From NCBI RefSeq assembly GCF_019393635.1, contig NC_057861.1, positions 76,453,327 through 76,517,326 of the forward strand: a stretch of DNA of 64,000 nucleotides, written 5' to 3'. The notes below the pieces were generated by a model, which was not told where the DNA came from, made no database searches, and worked only from the letters and a program-made list of their open reading frames with translations. This document shows positions 20,396 to 48,115 of the stretch, piece after piece (the stretch's first letter is position 1; each line of letters starts with the position of its first letter). This stretch comes from Dromiciops gliroides. Taxonomy: Eukaryota > Chordata > Mammalia > Microbiotheria > Microbiotheriidae. The position numbers and the translations under genes were made by a program.

Positions 20396-21091
20396 TATGT
20401 CTATGTGCACAAAAATATATATACATATATACACTTTTATGTGGACACACATTTGTACATATGTATACATTAAAGGAAGAGAGGAGGGGCTGTCAAAAGG
20501 GTTTTGTAAGTGCTTGGAAATCATGGTGAGGCCTCAGGTCATTCCTTGGGAGAGAAAGAGATACCTTAAACTGGACGTGAGCCCCACACCTCCCCTTTCC
20601 TCTTGGGTAAGGGGATCTCCTCCCCGCCTGATACCAGAGCCCTCCGGTAGGGGAGGGAACTGGGGTTCTCGTGTCTTAGGGTTTAGATATGGGAAGGGAG
20701 GTATGTTTGCCTCAGGTTGGCACTTGGTCTCCCTCCCTGCTGTTCTCTCCACAAGCTCTGGGCCAGGGCCAGGGCCAGGGCTCTGCTTGTTTACAGTTTC
20801 TCCACTTAGGAGACAGGCAGCTTGTGTGTTTGGGGAAGTGGAAGGCTTCGGGAAGACTCAGGCCTGGCTGGGATGGGGGATGAGAGATACAAGGTCCCTT
20901 TTTTTCTGGGACCTGAGGCCCTGCCATGGTAAGGGTAGGTGGTTCTGAAATTTTAACAATGACCTTCCCCACCCCTCTCTCAAACAAGACAACCCAGAGC
21001 CACAGTTGACATGCCCCATGTTCCCAACAGGCACACCTTTGCTGCCCTAACCCGAGGCCCTTGACTTCCTTGTCCCTGGCCCCTGCAGAAG

Positions 21092-24000
21092 ATGAAGCTC
21101 TTAGAAAACTCCAGTTTTGAGGCGATCAACTCCCAGCTAACGGTGGAGACAGGTGATGCTCACATCATTGGCAGGTGAGGCCCTCAGCCCCTCAGGGTGC
21201 CACTGCCCTAAGGGGAGGAACTTAATTTGAGATGGGCCCTGAGGTTCCTTTCCCTGTGAAGGTAAGGGGAAGGCAGTGTGGTTAGTGACTCCACCCTCCC
21301 ATTTCCTTCCTCTCTTTTATTCCCCCTCCCCACCATTTCACTCACTGCAGCCTTCACATCTTGTTTTTAAAGCCAGGTGCTCTTGACTTCCTAACATATG
21401 TCGAAGGATTAGAGGTTCTGCAAGAATTGGCCTTAGAACCAGGTTAGGCTAGACACATAGTGGAGGGGAACGGTGTCAAAGCAAATAGAAACAGGGCCAC
21501 TAATCTGTATGTAAGGCTCCCTGGGAGCCACATGTTGACTGAGTTTTAAAATGGCATATTGTCTGTTTTAGTGTATTTCTATTCCTTTTGTTAAATATTT
21601 CCCAGTTACATTTGAATCTGTTTTGTATTGCACTTGGGAGTATTTCAGGCGGCTGCCATGTGCTTGATGCCTCTGATGTAGTAAAGTGCCAGTCTTCAAA
21701 TCAGGAGGAAGTGGATTCAAATCTAATTTTTGACAATGGGTAACATTTTCTTCATCCATAGAACGAGGGCATTGTACTAGGTGGCCTCTAACATCTCTTC
21801 CAGCACAACCCTAATCCTTGTCCTCTCCTTCCTCTCTGTCTTAGTTACTGCCTCCCAACCAATGTATCTGCCATCTACCCCCTGTGTATGTGTCCATCCA
21901 GTTTCTTATCTTCTCCATGTTTGTGTCCAGGCTAATAACCTTTTCTCCATTACTACTTGTCCCCATTTTCTCTTCCCTTGAATGTATCCAGGCCCTTTTC
22001 AGACTCCTCACTTACATCAGCTCGCAGAATGTTAGCATTGGAAAGGTGCCTTGGTGACCACCGAATTCAACCTCTCACCTTTTCCTCCCCTCCCCTCCCT
22101 CTCTCTTCATATCCTCTCCCTTCCCCTTTTCTCCTTTCCCCTCATCTCCCTGCATTTTATAGCTTGAGCAGCTGAGACTGAGAAAGCAGAAATTCAATTC
22201 ATCAGATTTATTAAGCCCTTCCTTTTTTTTGCAGAACTCTATGCTAGGTGCAGGGGGAAGACATAAAGTAGATAATTTAATTAATCAACATTCATCAAGT
22301 GCCTACTGAGTGCTGTGGTAGTAGCTAGGAATTCAAAGACAAAACCAAAATAGTCCTTTCCATCCAAGAGGCTAAATTCTATGTGCCTAGATTAGGAAAT
22401 ATGAGGTAATTTGAGTAGGACTAGAGCATGAAGAACTTGAGGAATTAAGATAAGGCTTCAAAGAGGAGGTGACACTTGGGTTTAAAGGATGATAAGGAAT
22501 ATGAGAGCCGGAGGTAAGGAGAAAGTACTTTTTAGTGGGGGAGGGTGGCTTGTGCAAGTACTTAGCATCAGGAGTTGGAATGCCAGTTTTTCAGAACAAC
22601 TTGTAATCCATTTTGATTGGAACCTAGTATGAGGAAGAGCAGTGAGATATGAGGCTGGTAAGGGTAGGGAGCCCTCAAACAAGTGAGGGACATGGTCAGG
22701 ACCGTGTCCTAGGAAGATTATTTTGGCTTCTCTTAGAGGATTAGATGGGGGAAAGACCAGAAGCAAAGAGATCAATTAGCAGACTATTACAGCAGTCCAG
22801 GCAAAAGGTAATGGCCATGTAAGTGAAGAATACAGATTTGATGTTATGCAGGTGGACTTGCCACCTGGTTGGATGTAGGATAGGGAAAGATCAAAGATGA
22901 TACTGAGATTGCAAACTTGGGTGATGGGAGTATCCTTCCCAGAGATAGGGAAGTTAGGGGAAAAGATGATGGGGTCGATTGTGGACATTCAGAGTTTGAG
23001 ATGTTGATGGGACATTGAGGAGGTGGTGTCCAGCACACATTTAGTGTGACTTTTGGAGATGCAAGAGACAGATTAGCCTGAGATGTTTAGATTTGGGACT
23101 TATCTGTGATGAGAATTGAACCTATGGAAACTGATGAGGTCACTAAGGAGGAGAGTACAGAAAGAGAAGAACGTCGAGGACTGCCTTGGAGGATTTACCC
23201 GTGGTTAGAGGATGAGAGGCAGATGATGAATAACCACAGGAGTAGTCAGGTGGGAAGAAAAAAACCAAGAGAGTACAGAGGCCAAGGAAGGAAGGAAAGA
23301 AGGAAAGAAAAGAGGGAGGGAGGGAGGAAGGAAGGAAGGAAAGAGGGGAGGGAGGGTCAGCAATGTTGAAAGCTGCAGAGACATCAAGTAGCATCTGAAG
23401 TAGACAACATAGCAATGAAAGAAAGGTGAGGGGGCAGCTGGGTGGCGAAGTGGATAGAGCACCGGCCCTGGAGTCAGGAGGACCTGAGTTCAAATCCGGC
23501 TTCAGACACTTAACACTTACTAGCTGTGTGACCCTGGGCAAGTCACTTAACCCCAATTGCCTCACCAAAAATAATAATAATAATAATAATAATTTTAAAA
23601 AAGAGAAAGGCGAGATTGTCCTTTGAGGAGATGGAAGGATCAAGTTTAGGTTTTTAAGGACTGGAGATGCTTGGGAATTTTTTAAGGCAGCAAATAAGAA
23701 ACTTGTAGAAATAAGGAGATTGAAGATGAAAGAGGGGGGAGTGATTGGGTTATACTCCTGAAAGCAGGGATTATGTGCAGAAGCAGAGGGCTTTGCCTTG
23801 ACAAAAAGGGTTGTTTCTTCCTCAGAGACTAGGTGGAAGAGACAAAGGAAGGAGGAACAGACAGATGAAGATACATAGTTTTGAGATGTGGAGGAGAGTT
23901 GATGATGATGGCCCCTGTTTTCTCAGTAAAATAGTTGGTGAGGGGATTTGGTAAGAGAGGAGGGAGATGCAGACAGAGTAGGGAATTCAAGGATATTGAG

Positions 24001-27000
24001 AACAGCTGCTCTGGAGAATGGGCTAGTCAGTCATGGAAGAATAAAAGCATCACTTGCAGTAGTTAAGACCATTCTAGTACAGGTCCTTGTTACCTATACC
24101 ACTGCATGGCCTTCCAACAAGTTTTTCTGCTCCTAATCTCTTCCTCCTCCAAAACATCGTGAGTGTCCAGAGTAATTTTCTTCACACATTGATATGGTCA
24201 TGTTAGTCCTCTGTGCCCTCAAGTCACAGTCAGACTCCCTGTCATGTTAAACAGGGCCCTCCTTAACCTGGTTTTGCTTTGGCTTCCCAGTTTCCTTTCA
24301 TGTTATTCCTCTCTGTACCATGTATACTCCAACAGAAATGAATGACTGTCTTCTAAACATACCTTGCACCAGACCACTTTTATATCTCACCCTTGCTCAG
24401 ACAGTTCCCTCTGCTCTTCCTTTCCACTCTTTGCCAGTAGAATTCCTGCTCATTCTTTCCAGCTCAACTCAAATTCATCTCAGACCTCATGTGGCAATTT
24501 TTAGGGTCTTAGATTTAGGGCTGCAAAGAAGATTAAAGTCTATTGGATGCTCCTTTCTTTTAGAGCTCCCGAAGGCCCTTTTATTATTGAATATTAAGGT
24601 TATCTCCTTTTGTATCTTATCTCTGTATTTGACCTGAGCTCTTGGAGGGTAGAAACCAATTATCTCTTTGTCACGGTCCAACGGTTTGTTGAATGAATGA
24701 ATGTTAGGCTGGAGGATGAATTGAGGGGAATGGGGAATGCTTCCTGGAGGGAGTGGACTTCATTTGAATTGGGCTTTAAAAGGGGGCTATTAGGGATCAC
24801 CCTAAGGCAAAATGTGAACAAAGGCAGGGAAATGAGATGTGTTTAGAAGATGGTGAGTTGTCTAATGACATTTGAGATTAGCTCCCTGGTTAGTGGAAAG
24901 TGCACTGGACTTGAGATCGGGAGGATCTGGGTTCAGATTCTGGTTCTGACAGCTACTAGCTGGGTTGCCAGCCCTGGTCAAGTCACTTAACTTCCCTGCA
25001 CCTCAGTTTCCTTTTTGTCTTTATACGACCTACTTCTTAAGGCTATTGGGAGAAAAACTTTACAAACTTCAAAGCTCTAGAAATATGAGTTGTGGTTGTT
25101 TCCTGACTTCTAGTCCTGTGCTCTTTACATTTTCCACCCTCATCTGTGGATCCCTCCCCCCTCCCCCCCAGGATCGAGAGTTACTCCTGTAAGATGGCAG
25201 GGGACGACAAGCACATGTTCAAGCAATTCTGCCAGGAGGGCCGGCCCCATGTGCTAGAGGCTCTGTCGCCCCCCCAGACCTCTGGCCTCAGCCCCAGCAG
25301 GTATGGTCTGTCCTATAGGAAAGATGGGTTCTCCAAGCCCCAGGGGAAGGGCACCCAGGGATTCTGAATCTGGGGGTGGCAGGTGGGCACTTGCCAGAAG
25401 TGGGGTGGGGAAGGATGACAGGGCCATGTCCCTGGCAGGCTGAGCAAGAGCCAGGGAGGGGAAGATGAAGGGCCACTGAGTGATAAGTGCAGCCGAAAGA
25501 CCCTCTTCTACCTGATCGCCACTCTCAACGAGTCCTTCAGGCCTGATTATGACTTCAGCACCGCCAAGAGCCATGAGTTCAGCCGAGAACCTAGCCTCAA
25601 CTGGGTGAGAGAGGAGGTGCCGGGAAGGGTGGGGCAGGGGGAGTGAGGCTGGTCATTTTCTTAGCTGGGGCAGAGTACGTGTATGGGGGAGAAGTGTGAC
25701 TTTAGTGCTGGGTGGACAGCTAGAACAGCCCCTGCCCCACATCTTTGGCCTCTGGCCATGAGAGGTTGCTTGTATTGGAGGTGAACAAAATATTCTTTTC
25801 ATTATTCCTCCCTCCCCACACCTCTCCAGGTGGTGAACTCAGTAAATTGCAGCCTTTTCTCTGCTGTTCGAGAGGACTTTACTGCTCTGAAGCCCCAGCT
25901 CTGGAATGCAGTGGATGAAGAGATTTGCCTGTCTGAGTGTGATATCTACAGGTGGGAATCCAGGAGGGATTTGGGAGTCAGTCAGAGCATGAACAGGGGA
26001 CTATAAGGGCAGTTTGTACTCTTGGCTACACCTCAGAAGCCTTTGCTGGATCATCATTCAGGTCTGGCTCACTATGCATGGATGCCCTCACTCTGTCCTC
26101 TTTTTTATACCTGTGGCTTATACCTTTTTGGTGTCCTGCACCCTTTGGAAGTCTGACGGAGCCTATGGACCTCTTTTTTGGGAGGTGGGGTGGCAATGAG
26201 GGTTAAGTGACTTGCCCAGGGTCACACAGCTAGTAAGTGTCAAGTGACTGAGGTCAGATTTGAACTCAGGTCCTCCTGAATCCAGGGCCAGTGCTTTATC
26301 TACTGTGCCACCTAGCTGTTCCTCATACTTTTTTTTTTTTTGGTGGACCTCTTCTAAGAATGTTTTTGAATGCACAAAATAAAATACATGGGATTACAAA
26401 GGAAACCAATTATATTGAAGTAAAAATATTAAAAAACCAAATGCACAGGTGCCAAGTTAAGATCTCCTGTTCTGTACACTTGGTGACTTATCACCTTCCA
26501 AGGATTCTACTGTGCGTGCATATCCAGCCCTCATCTGTCCTCACAAACTACCTGCTAGACATCTCTACCTTGATTCCCCATAGGCATCTCCAGTACATTT
26601 TTTTTTTTGGTTTGTTTTTTTGCAGGGCAATGGGGGTTAAGTGACTTGCCCAGGGTCACAGAGCTAGTAAGTGTTAAGTGTCTGAGGCTGGATTTGAACT
26701 CAGGTACTCCTGAGTCCAGGGCTAGTGCTTTACCACTGCACCACCTAGATGCCCCCCCCCCCAATAGGCGTCTCAAACTCGGTATCTCCAAATTGGAACT
26801 AATAATCTTTCTCCCAAACCTACCCCTCCTTTTTATAATTTCCCTTTATCTACCAAGGTCACTACTATCCTTCTGGACACCCAGGTTCACAACCTCATAG
26901 TCATCCTCAACTTGTTCTTCTCCCTTATTTCCCATGTTCAATCAGTTGCCCACTTTGGTCAAATTTTCCTCCTCTTGTAACATTATCCAACCTTTTATTT

Positions 27001-28559
27001 CCATTCAAATGGTCCCCAGCCCCTTGGTGATGGTTTAGGCTTTTATCACTTAGACTATTGCAGTCACTTCCTAATTGGTCTCCATGTGTCCTGTTTCTTC
27101 CCTCTCCATAGCTGCAGAATTGATATTCTTTTTTTTTTTTTTTTTTTTTTTTAGTGAGGCAATTGGTAAGTGACTTGCCCAGGGTCACACAGCTAGTAAG
27201 TGTTAAGTGTCTGAGGCCAGATTTGAACTCAGGTACTCCTGACTCCAGGGCCGGTGCTCTATCCACTGCGCCACCTAGCTGCCCCCAGAATTGATATTCT
27301 TAGAGCACCAGTCTGACTATTCATTCCCTACTCACAAAGACTCAGTGCTTTCCTGTTCCCACTCAGATAAAATAGAAACTGTTCAACATTTGAAATGTCT
27401 TCCCATTAAGATCCTAGTCCATCATTCCAGATTGGCTTCATATTGCATCCTTGAGCTCACAATTCCACCTTCAGAAGGGGCTCAGATTTCTGGTGCACCT
27501 GCTATACAAGAGGAGCCTTTCATTGTCCTGTAGTTTGTTGATATTTTTTGTCACCTGGAAATGACTTTTATATTTATTGAGTGTTTGTGTTGTACATACT
27601 TCCCCCAATACACTGTAAGCTCCCTGACGGCTGAGCCTTTCATCTTTTGTGCGCTCACCATCCAGTAGAGTAGCCCGGCTCATAACCAGCACTTAATGAA
27701 TCAAGGCCACCTGGTCTTCACCCTTCCTTTAAAGATAGAACTCTTGTTTGGGGCTCTCCCACCCCAAATAAGATGCTGGGGGCTGGGGGCGGGGTCAGGT
27801 ACCCATGGGGATCTCTAATGATGTCCCACCCCCCACCCAGCTACAATCCTGACCTGGACTCTGACCCCTTTGGTGAAGATGGCAGCCTCTGGTCCTTCAA
27901 CTACTTTTTCTACAACAAGCGGCTCAAGCGCATAGTTTTCTTCAGCTGCCGATCGATCAGGTCTGCTCTGTCCACCATCCAGTGTGCCCACACCTTGGCC
28001 CTCAGGTCTTCTGAGGCCAGCTGAGCTGTGTATGTATGGGAGAAGGGGTGTTGGGATGGGAGGGGGTCCTAAGGCCAAGTGTTCCTTGCTCCTCCCACAG
28101 TGGCTCCACATACACTCGATCAGAGACTGGCCATGAATTGGACATGGATTTGGGAGAGGAGGAAGAGGAAGAGGAAGAAGAAAGAGGGGATAGAAGCAGT
28201 GAGGGGGCAACAGAGGAGACCAGCACCATGGAGGACAGGTTTGCCTTCAGGATTGGGGCCACTTTTCATGCCCTTCTCTCTCACCCTGGCCTATCCCAGA
28301 GAGAGGGAAGTTCTCAATAACCTAGCTTTTCTCCACTCAACCCTCATCTCTCAATACCTCTCTCCTTCTTGGCCCTACCCCTTCAAACACCTCACACCCC
28401 TGTCTCTGCTACCCCCCACCCTCTTTTCCCTTCCACCTCAGCTTTTAGGGTTGACCAACTCTTCTTTTCTCTCCCCGTTTTGGACTCCTGACTATAACAT
28501 ACGCCTGACTATAATACCCTTCTGTCCTCTCTTCTTAGGCTCCAGGTGATCTGCATGTG
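21092..28559 (+). CDS. MAF1: MAF1, repressor of RNA polymerase III, 7 coding exons
   Basis: MAF1 binds RNA polymerase III and blocks transcription of tRNA and 5S genes when nutrients are short. mTORC1 phosphorylation inactivates it. Coding exons: 21092-21174, 25172-25300, 25439-25604, 25830-25951, 27841-27960, 28101-28238, 28538-28559. All junctions are GT-AG and in phase. The product starts [19 protein letters not shown] and is about 259 residues (human 256). Ser-Pro sites in the mTOR-regulated linker are kept ([13 protein letters not shown]), as are the conserved core blocks [40 protein letters not shown] and [19 protein letters not shown]. The acidic C-terminal tract is longer in glutamates than in human ([10 protein letters not shown]). 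The protein ends LQVICM where human has VPVICI. Intron 2 is ~4 kb and repeat-filled. The identity is secure. Confidence 0.97.
22230..23130 (-). mobile_element. L2 LINE, antisense, in MAF1 intron 2
   Basis: The minus strand shows late L2 ORF2 ('[15 protein letters not shown]' at ~22880-22925, matching the L2 NLGVIFDSSLS block). The plus strand shows the familiar complement ('ggcaaaaggtaatggccatg', 'gacatggtcaggaccgtgtc'). Confidence 0.75.
23286..23575 (+). repeat. GGAA/GGGA-rich simple repeat followed by a CORE-SINE
   Basis: 23286-23358 is a purine-rich (GGAA)n/(GGGA)n tract. 23430-23570 is a sense short SINE whose tail has become (AAT)n (23569-23594). Confidence 0.9.
24070..24690 (+). mobile_element. 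L2 LINE 3' part in MAF1 intron 2
   Basis: Late ORF2 phrases ('gcccagcacaaa'-type, 'cagttccctctgctcttcct') lead to the L2 3' end ('gagctcttggagggtagaaa', 'ggtttgttgaatgaatgaat'). Confidence 0.7.
24880..25090 (+). mobile_element. MIR SINE in MAF1 intron 2
   Basis: 'gtgcactggacttgagatcg', 'tctgggttcagattctggtt', 'ctggtcaagtcacttaactt', 'cacctcagtttcctttttgt': a nearly complete sense MIR ending ~80 bases before the next MAF1 exon. Confidence 0.85.
26110..26480. mobile_element. Old interspersed repeat split by a CORE-SINE
   Basis: The flanks ('gtcctgcaccctttggaagt', 'aaaatacatgggattacaaa', 'gaaaccaattatattgaagt') match the flanks of the SINE at 49.3 kb, so both are copies of one family whose name I cannot give; a hAT-type DNA transposon is possible. 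An antisense short SINE occupies 26187-26330. Confidence 0.6.
26500..27710 (+). mobile_element. L2 LINE in MAF1 intron 5 with two nested SINEs
   Basis: L2 ORF2 and 3' end can be followed: 'ggcgtctcaaactcggtatc', 'ttgcagtcacttcctaattg', 'ctgtaagctccctgacggct'. Antisense short SINEs lie at 26600-26757 and 27129-27286. The second is flanked by CAGAATTGATATTCTT at 27113-27128 and 27287-27302. Confidence 0.8.
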
Positions 28560-29122
28560 AGAGGTACAGGAACCACCCATCTTCACTGCTCCTGGGCGGG
28601 GACTTTTCCTGTCTGCTCGACCCCCTTGGGCCCCCCCAGTTGGCCATCCCTCTGCAACCAGCTGGGCTTAGCCCTCCTAGCACTTTGGCTCCAGACTGTG
28701 AGCAACTGACTCTTCCCCCAACCTTTCCCAATCCTACAGAACCAGCACCAGAGCCCCTGCCTTCTCCCTCATGCTGCCTAGCCCCGGACTCTTGGGGAAG
28801 GATTGACTGTGTCCTTGGAGGTGGCAGGGCTAGCTTTGATCTGCTCCCTCTGGCTCCCAGATTGTATTTTTATATTTTGTACAGGGGCACTAGCCCCTCT
28901 TTACCCCACCACACTCCACCCCAAATCCCTGGGGGCAGGTGGGGGGCTGTACTCTGGGCCTGCTGGTAGCTGGTCTGGACTCTGGGCACAGCCTTCACCT
29001 AGTGGTGCCGGGGCAGGGCAGGACGGGACCCAGGCCCCAGGCCCCTCCTACCTCGGCCCAGCCCTGAAGGGCAGCCAGTGTGCACTGAGGGGTCACTTTG
29101 CTGCAGCTCTGTGTTTGTCTCC

Positions 29123-29128
29123 AATAAA
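29123..29128 (+). terminator. MAF1: MAF1 poly(A) signal
   Basis: AATAAA with a G/T-rich stretch just downstream ('gtttctgtgacttagctttt'), 564 bases after the stop codon. The 3' end should be near 29145. Confidence 0.85.
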
Positions 29129-29514
29129 GTTTCTGTGACTTAGCTTTTGAATGCCTGGGCTGGGAGGAGAGGGGAATGATGTATCTAGATCCAGCTGGGA
29201 TGGAGGTAGTAAGGAAGAAATGAAGGCGACACGGCGGCAGGGGCATAGCCCTATTGGGTGCAGTGTCCTCGTGCCTGGATGGAAGGAAAGCTTCCTAACC
29301 TCGAGCACAGTTCTTGCTTGGAGGGAGGGGGGAGGGGTCTGGTTCAGCGGGTCTCCTAGCAGCCAAAGGTGGAGCGGTAGGAGTGACCGGTACTGGACTC
29401 TAGCTGTAGGTGAATTCTAGCGGGAGGGGATTAAGCCTAAAAACATCGAAGCGTTTGCTTAAGCAAGACTATTTGGCGAGTAAAGTAAGGAAGCGCTTCG
29501 CCTCTGCCCCGAAA

Positions 29515-30265
29515 AACCCTATCCTGAGGGTTACGGTCACACATGACCCGGGTCTGCCCCAGGATTGGACACTGCTATGGGAGGAGTTAGTGAGGCGGGT
29601 TGCCGCTGTGCAGGGCACGGTCCTGAGGGTGGTGGCACTTGTGGGAGGGGCTATCCCAATCCTCAGGAGTATAGTAGTAGGGAGCAGGGTTCCGCACTGC
29701 AATAAGGGCGACAGTTCGGAGGGGTGGTGCGCTGTTACGGGGAGACTGGTGGGGTGAGATATGGCTATGCGAACCAGGATGGAGTGCTGTTATGGGAGGA
29801 GTTCTGGAAGCAATGAAGAAGGGCGATCCTGAGGGATGTGGTTTGGCGGTCCATTTCAAGATGAGGCACTGCCATGGGAGATGTGCAGCCCTGAGGGGTG
29901 TGATTAAAGGGTCCGGTCCGTGTACCGGACGGTACTACCCAGAGGGAGAAGTGGAATCATCTGCCCGTATTATGGAGAGCTTGCTGCTGGAGGAATTGGG
30001 GAATGGGGCGCTACTCTAAGGGGCATCAAGTGCTGAGAGATTCGATTGAGGAGTCCAGTTCTGGGGAGGGACGCTGCTATTGGGGGGGACTTCTGTGGCG
30101 GCACCTACTGTGGGGACGGAGTACTGAGGGGTGTGGCTACAGGACTCAAGGGTTGGGAACACTTGCTTAGGACTGACTGTCCTATGGGGCGCATTTATTT
30201 ATGCGGGAGGGTGGGATCAGCTCTGTTACGTGGATGGGCTACAATAGGGGGGGCACTGTCCCCTT
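29515..30265 (+). repeat. Degenerate tandem repeat between MAF1 and WDR97
   Basis: Two phrases recur: CCTGAGGGGTGTGG (near 29525, 29630, 29830, 29892, 30124) and CACTGCTATGGGAG (near 29568, 29732, 29785, 29866, 30070). The unit is roughly 60-110 bases, strongly diverged, G-rich on the plus strand. The array ends about 100 bases before the WDR97 start. Confidence 0.6.
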
Positions 30266-30370
30266 AGGGTGCAGAGGAGGGACCCTGCGCCTCTGAGCGC
30301 TGCTCCTGCGAGAGGGAGCTGTATCTGGGGTGACGAGCGGCGGCCCCCAACCCCAGGTCCCAGACCCGCA

Positions 30371-45607
<15,237 letters not shown>

Positions 45608-45649
45608 GTGAGGAGTCAGTCCCAACAGAGGTGGGCAGAGACATGTGTA

Positions 45650-46340
45650 CGCAGAATAAACCCAGAGATTTCTAGCCAGAGATCATCCCCCCATGTACAC
45701 AGAGAGAGACCCCTCCCCATCCCAACCACCATATGAAAAAGAAGCAAAGGAGCACCGCCCCCAACCCATTCGAAGAACTGGATGAGGATATGACTTCCCT
45801 CAGACCCCCCCTCCTAGATATCTCCTTCAAGATCTCCTTCAAGATCACACACATAGCCCTCCAGTGATTTCTGCGAAAGAGCCTATAAATCCCCTCAAGT
45901 CTTAGCACCCCACAGAGACACCCTAAAATCCCCTATACCCTTCAAACAGAGAATCAGTCAATCCCTAGAGCTATCCCTGCCAACATATAGACCTCTCCCT
46001 ACCCCTAGAGATTCCCAGCAAGGCATGTACTCCCACATATCAAAAACATACAGAACCAAATGAGTTCAGGCAGGGACAGGAAGGTGGAGCACATCTTCCC
46101 AAGGAGATGTATGTACACATGGACCACCCCATCCCAGAAAGATCCCTCCACCCACAGAGACCACTCCCTTCTTCAGAAACTACCTCCCAGAGATCTCCTG
46201 GAATCCCACCCCAAAGATTCTCCTCTAGACGACCCACCTCAGACCCCATACACACCCAGAAAATCCCTCAGGAAGAAAACACATGCCAGGAAAATACCCC
46301 CAAGAACTTCTTCTCCCCCACCATAGTCGTGTGCTAGCTC
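45650..46340 (+). other. C/A-rich stretch with open frames, unassigned
   Basis: Two overlapping plus-strand frames of 88 and 76 codons stay open at 46060-46337, and another open stretch encodes FEELDEDMTSLRPPLLD near 45770-45820. Short phrases (CACAGAGAC, CTCCTTCAAGAT) recur. Low G and T explain the lack of stops. A further WDR97 exon is possible but I cannot place one in phase. Confidence 0.3.
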
Positions 46341-46804
46341 TCAGGGTCACTCCCACTACCCTTCAGACCTCACCCACCTCAGGGGTTTCTAAGGGTTTTG
46401 CTGCTAATATTAGCAGGGACATGTGTGTCCCCTAGAAGGAGAGAATTGTCAGTGCAGACAGGGTGACTTAAAAGCTCAGCATGGGTATGGTTTGTCCTCA
46501 GTTTCCACTGGACCTCAGATGGGAGTCAGTCCTCATTCCCTCACCTAAAGCTGCTTTGCCCTGACCCTTTCCCCTCCCCATGGATGTCCCTTGGGCTGTT
46601 GCTCCAGATTCTCCCTTCCTATTGTAAGGAACTCCTCCCTCCTTCTCTTTTCTGTAGGTGAGGAACCGCGGGTTCTAATTCGAAGGACTTTTCCCAGGAA
46701 TTGTCTGTTGTTCTTACTATCCATATCAAGCGTTCTCTTGGAAACCATAGGGAGAGTGTTCTGGGGTGGGACTGGGGGCCACTTCCCTTAGGGTGGCCAG
46801 ACAT

Positions 46805-47255
46805 CATGGGATCATAGATTTGATGTAGATATCATTGGAAAGGAGCTTTGAAATCATCTGGCCAACGTCCTGTTTTACAAATGAGGAAACAGTGGAAAAA
46901 AGGGAAATGACTTTCCCAAAGTCACACACGGAGCTGGAGCTGGAATTCCAACCCTAGGTCATTTGACTACAAATTCAAAGTTCTGCAGCCACACTGCCTT
47001 TTGGGGTTGAGTCATTAGACCACAGCTGGAAAAATGAATAGAACTACAAATCCAAGGTAGGCCCGCTGAAACACTGGGCTGAGAATATATATCCACGATG
47101 GCCCCATGAGCAAGAGGCCACCTTGGAAAAGAAAGAAGGTGGACCAATGGTGGTGGGGTGGGAAAAATCATAGAATGTCAGAATCAGAAAGGACCTTAAG
47201 AAGCATTTAGTGCAACTCCCTTTCATTTTCCAAATAAGGAAACAATCTCTAAGGG
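46805..47255 (+). mobile_element. Two L3/MIR3-type fragments
   Basis: 46805-46995 ('ggaaaggagctttgaaatca', 'tttacaaatgaggaaacagt', 'actttcccaaagtcacacac') and 47165-47255 ('gaatcagaaaggaccttaag') are old CR1/L3-derived tails. Confidence 0.6.
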
Positions 47256-47559
47256 CCAACAGAAGGGGCTGAAGCCAGCCCTTGAGGGAACAAATCCACA
47301 GGAAAAGGGAATACCCTCCTTCAAAAAAGAATAACCACTAGGGAAATAGATGGGAGATGGAAAAACTAAGCCACACTGAGTAAGAGACCCAGCCCCTAAC
47401 CCCACTGGCTAGTAAATGGGTTTTGGGGACTGACCTGGACAGAAATAGACAAATCATGGGCAGAGAAGGACTGTGGATTCAGTCCAAGTCAAAATGATAG
47501 CCAAACCCCCACTAAAAAACCCTGATAACTCTCATGTTAGGCAGGCCATGGCTATGTAA

Positions 47560-48115
47560 AGAGGTATGATGTCTTGAATAAGGGAGGGCCAATCTTGTTT
47601 GCATTCTGTCCCAGTCAGACTCTACCTCGAGACAGTGCTGAATTTGGGGTTTTTAGGAGAGACATTGATTAGTTATAGAGTGTCCAGTGGAGGGTACCCC
47701 CAAATTATACCAGATAAGGGTTGGTTGAAGGAACCAGAAATAGCCTGAAAAAGAGAAGACTATGAAGGAAGGATATGATAGCTAGCTATCTTTGGAGGGT
47801 TATCATACAAAAGGACAATTATCAGACTTGTTTTGCTTGACCTTTTGAGGACAGCACCAGGAGCAGTACATCGAAGAGAGAGACAAATTTCAGCTCAAAG
47901 CAAGGATAAATTTCCTAATTATTACAACTGTCAAAAAATGGAATGGACTTCTGGAGGCAGTGAGTTCCCTGTCATTGAGGGTATTGAGGAATAGAGTGGA
48001 TGACCACTTCTAGAAAAAATTATAGAGGTTTTTGGTTTTTGTTTTGTTTTGGGACAGACTGAATTAGCTGCCCTTGAAGGACCCTTCTAACCTTAAGATT
48101 CTGTAATGTTCAGGG
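47560..48115 (+). mobile_element. L3/CR1 LINE 3' end
   Basis: 'gaatggacttctggaggcag', 'tgagttccctgtcattgagg' and 'gacccttctaaccttaagat' mark the CR1 3' end. A further fragment is at 48580-48720 ('agaccatagctggagcattt'). Confidence 0.75.

Noticed and set aside
20214-20948. A 244-codon plus-strand open frame across the AC repeat in MAF1 intron 1
   Set aside because: It passes through a (AC)n microsatellite (His-Thr repeats) and lacks splice logic or similarity. The microsatellite simply contains no stop codon.
46060-46337. Two overlapping open frames rich in Pro, Lys and Arg as a new small gene
   Set aside because: Both frames stay open because the DNA is poor in T and G. There is no start context, splice phase or similarity to support either.
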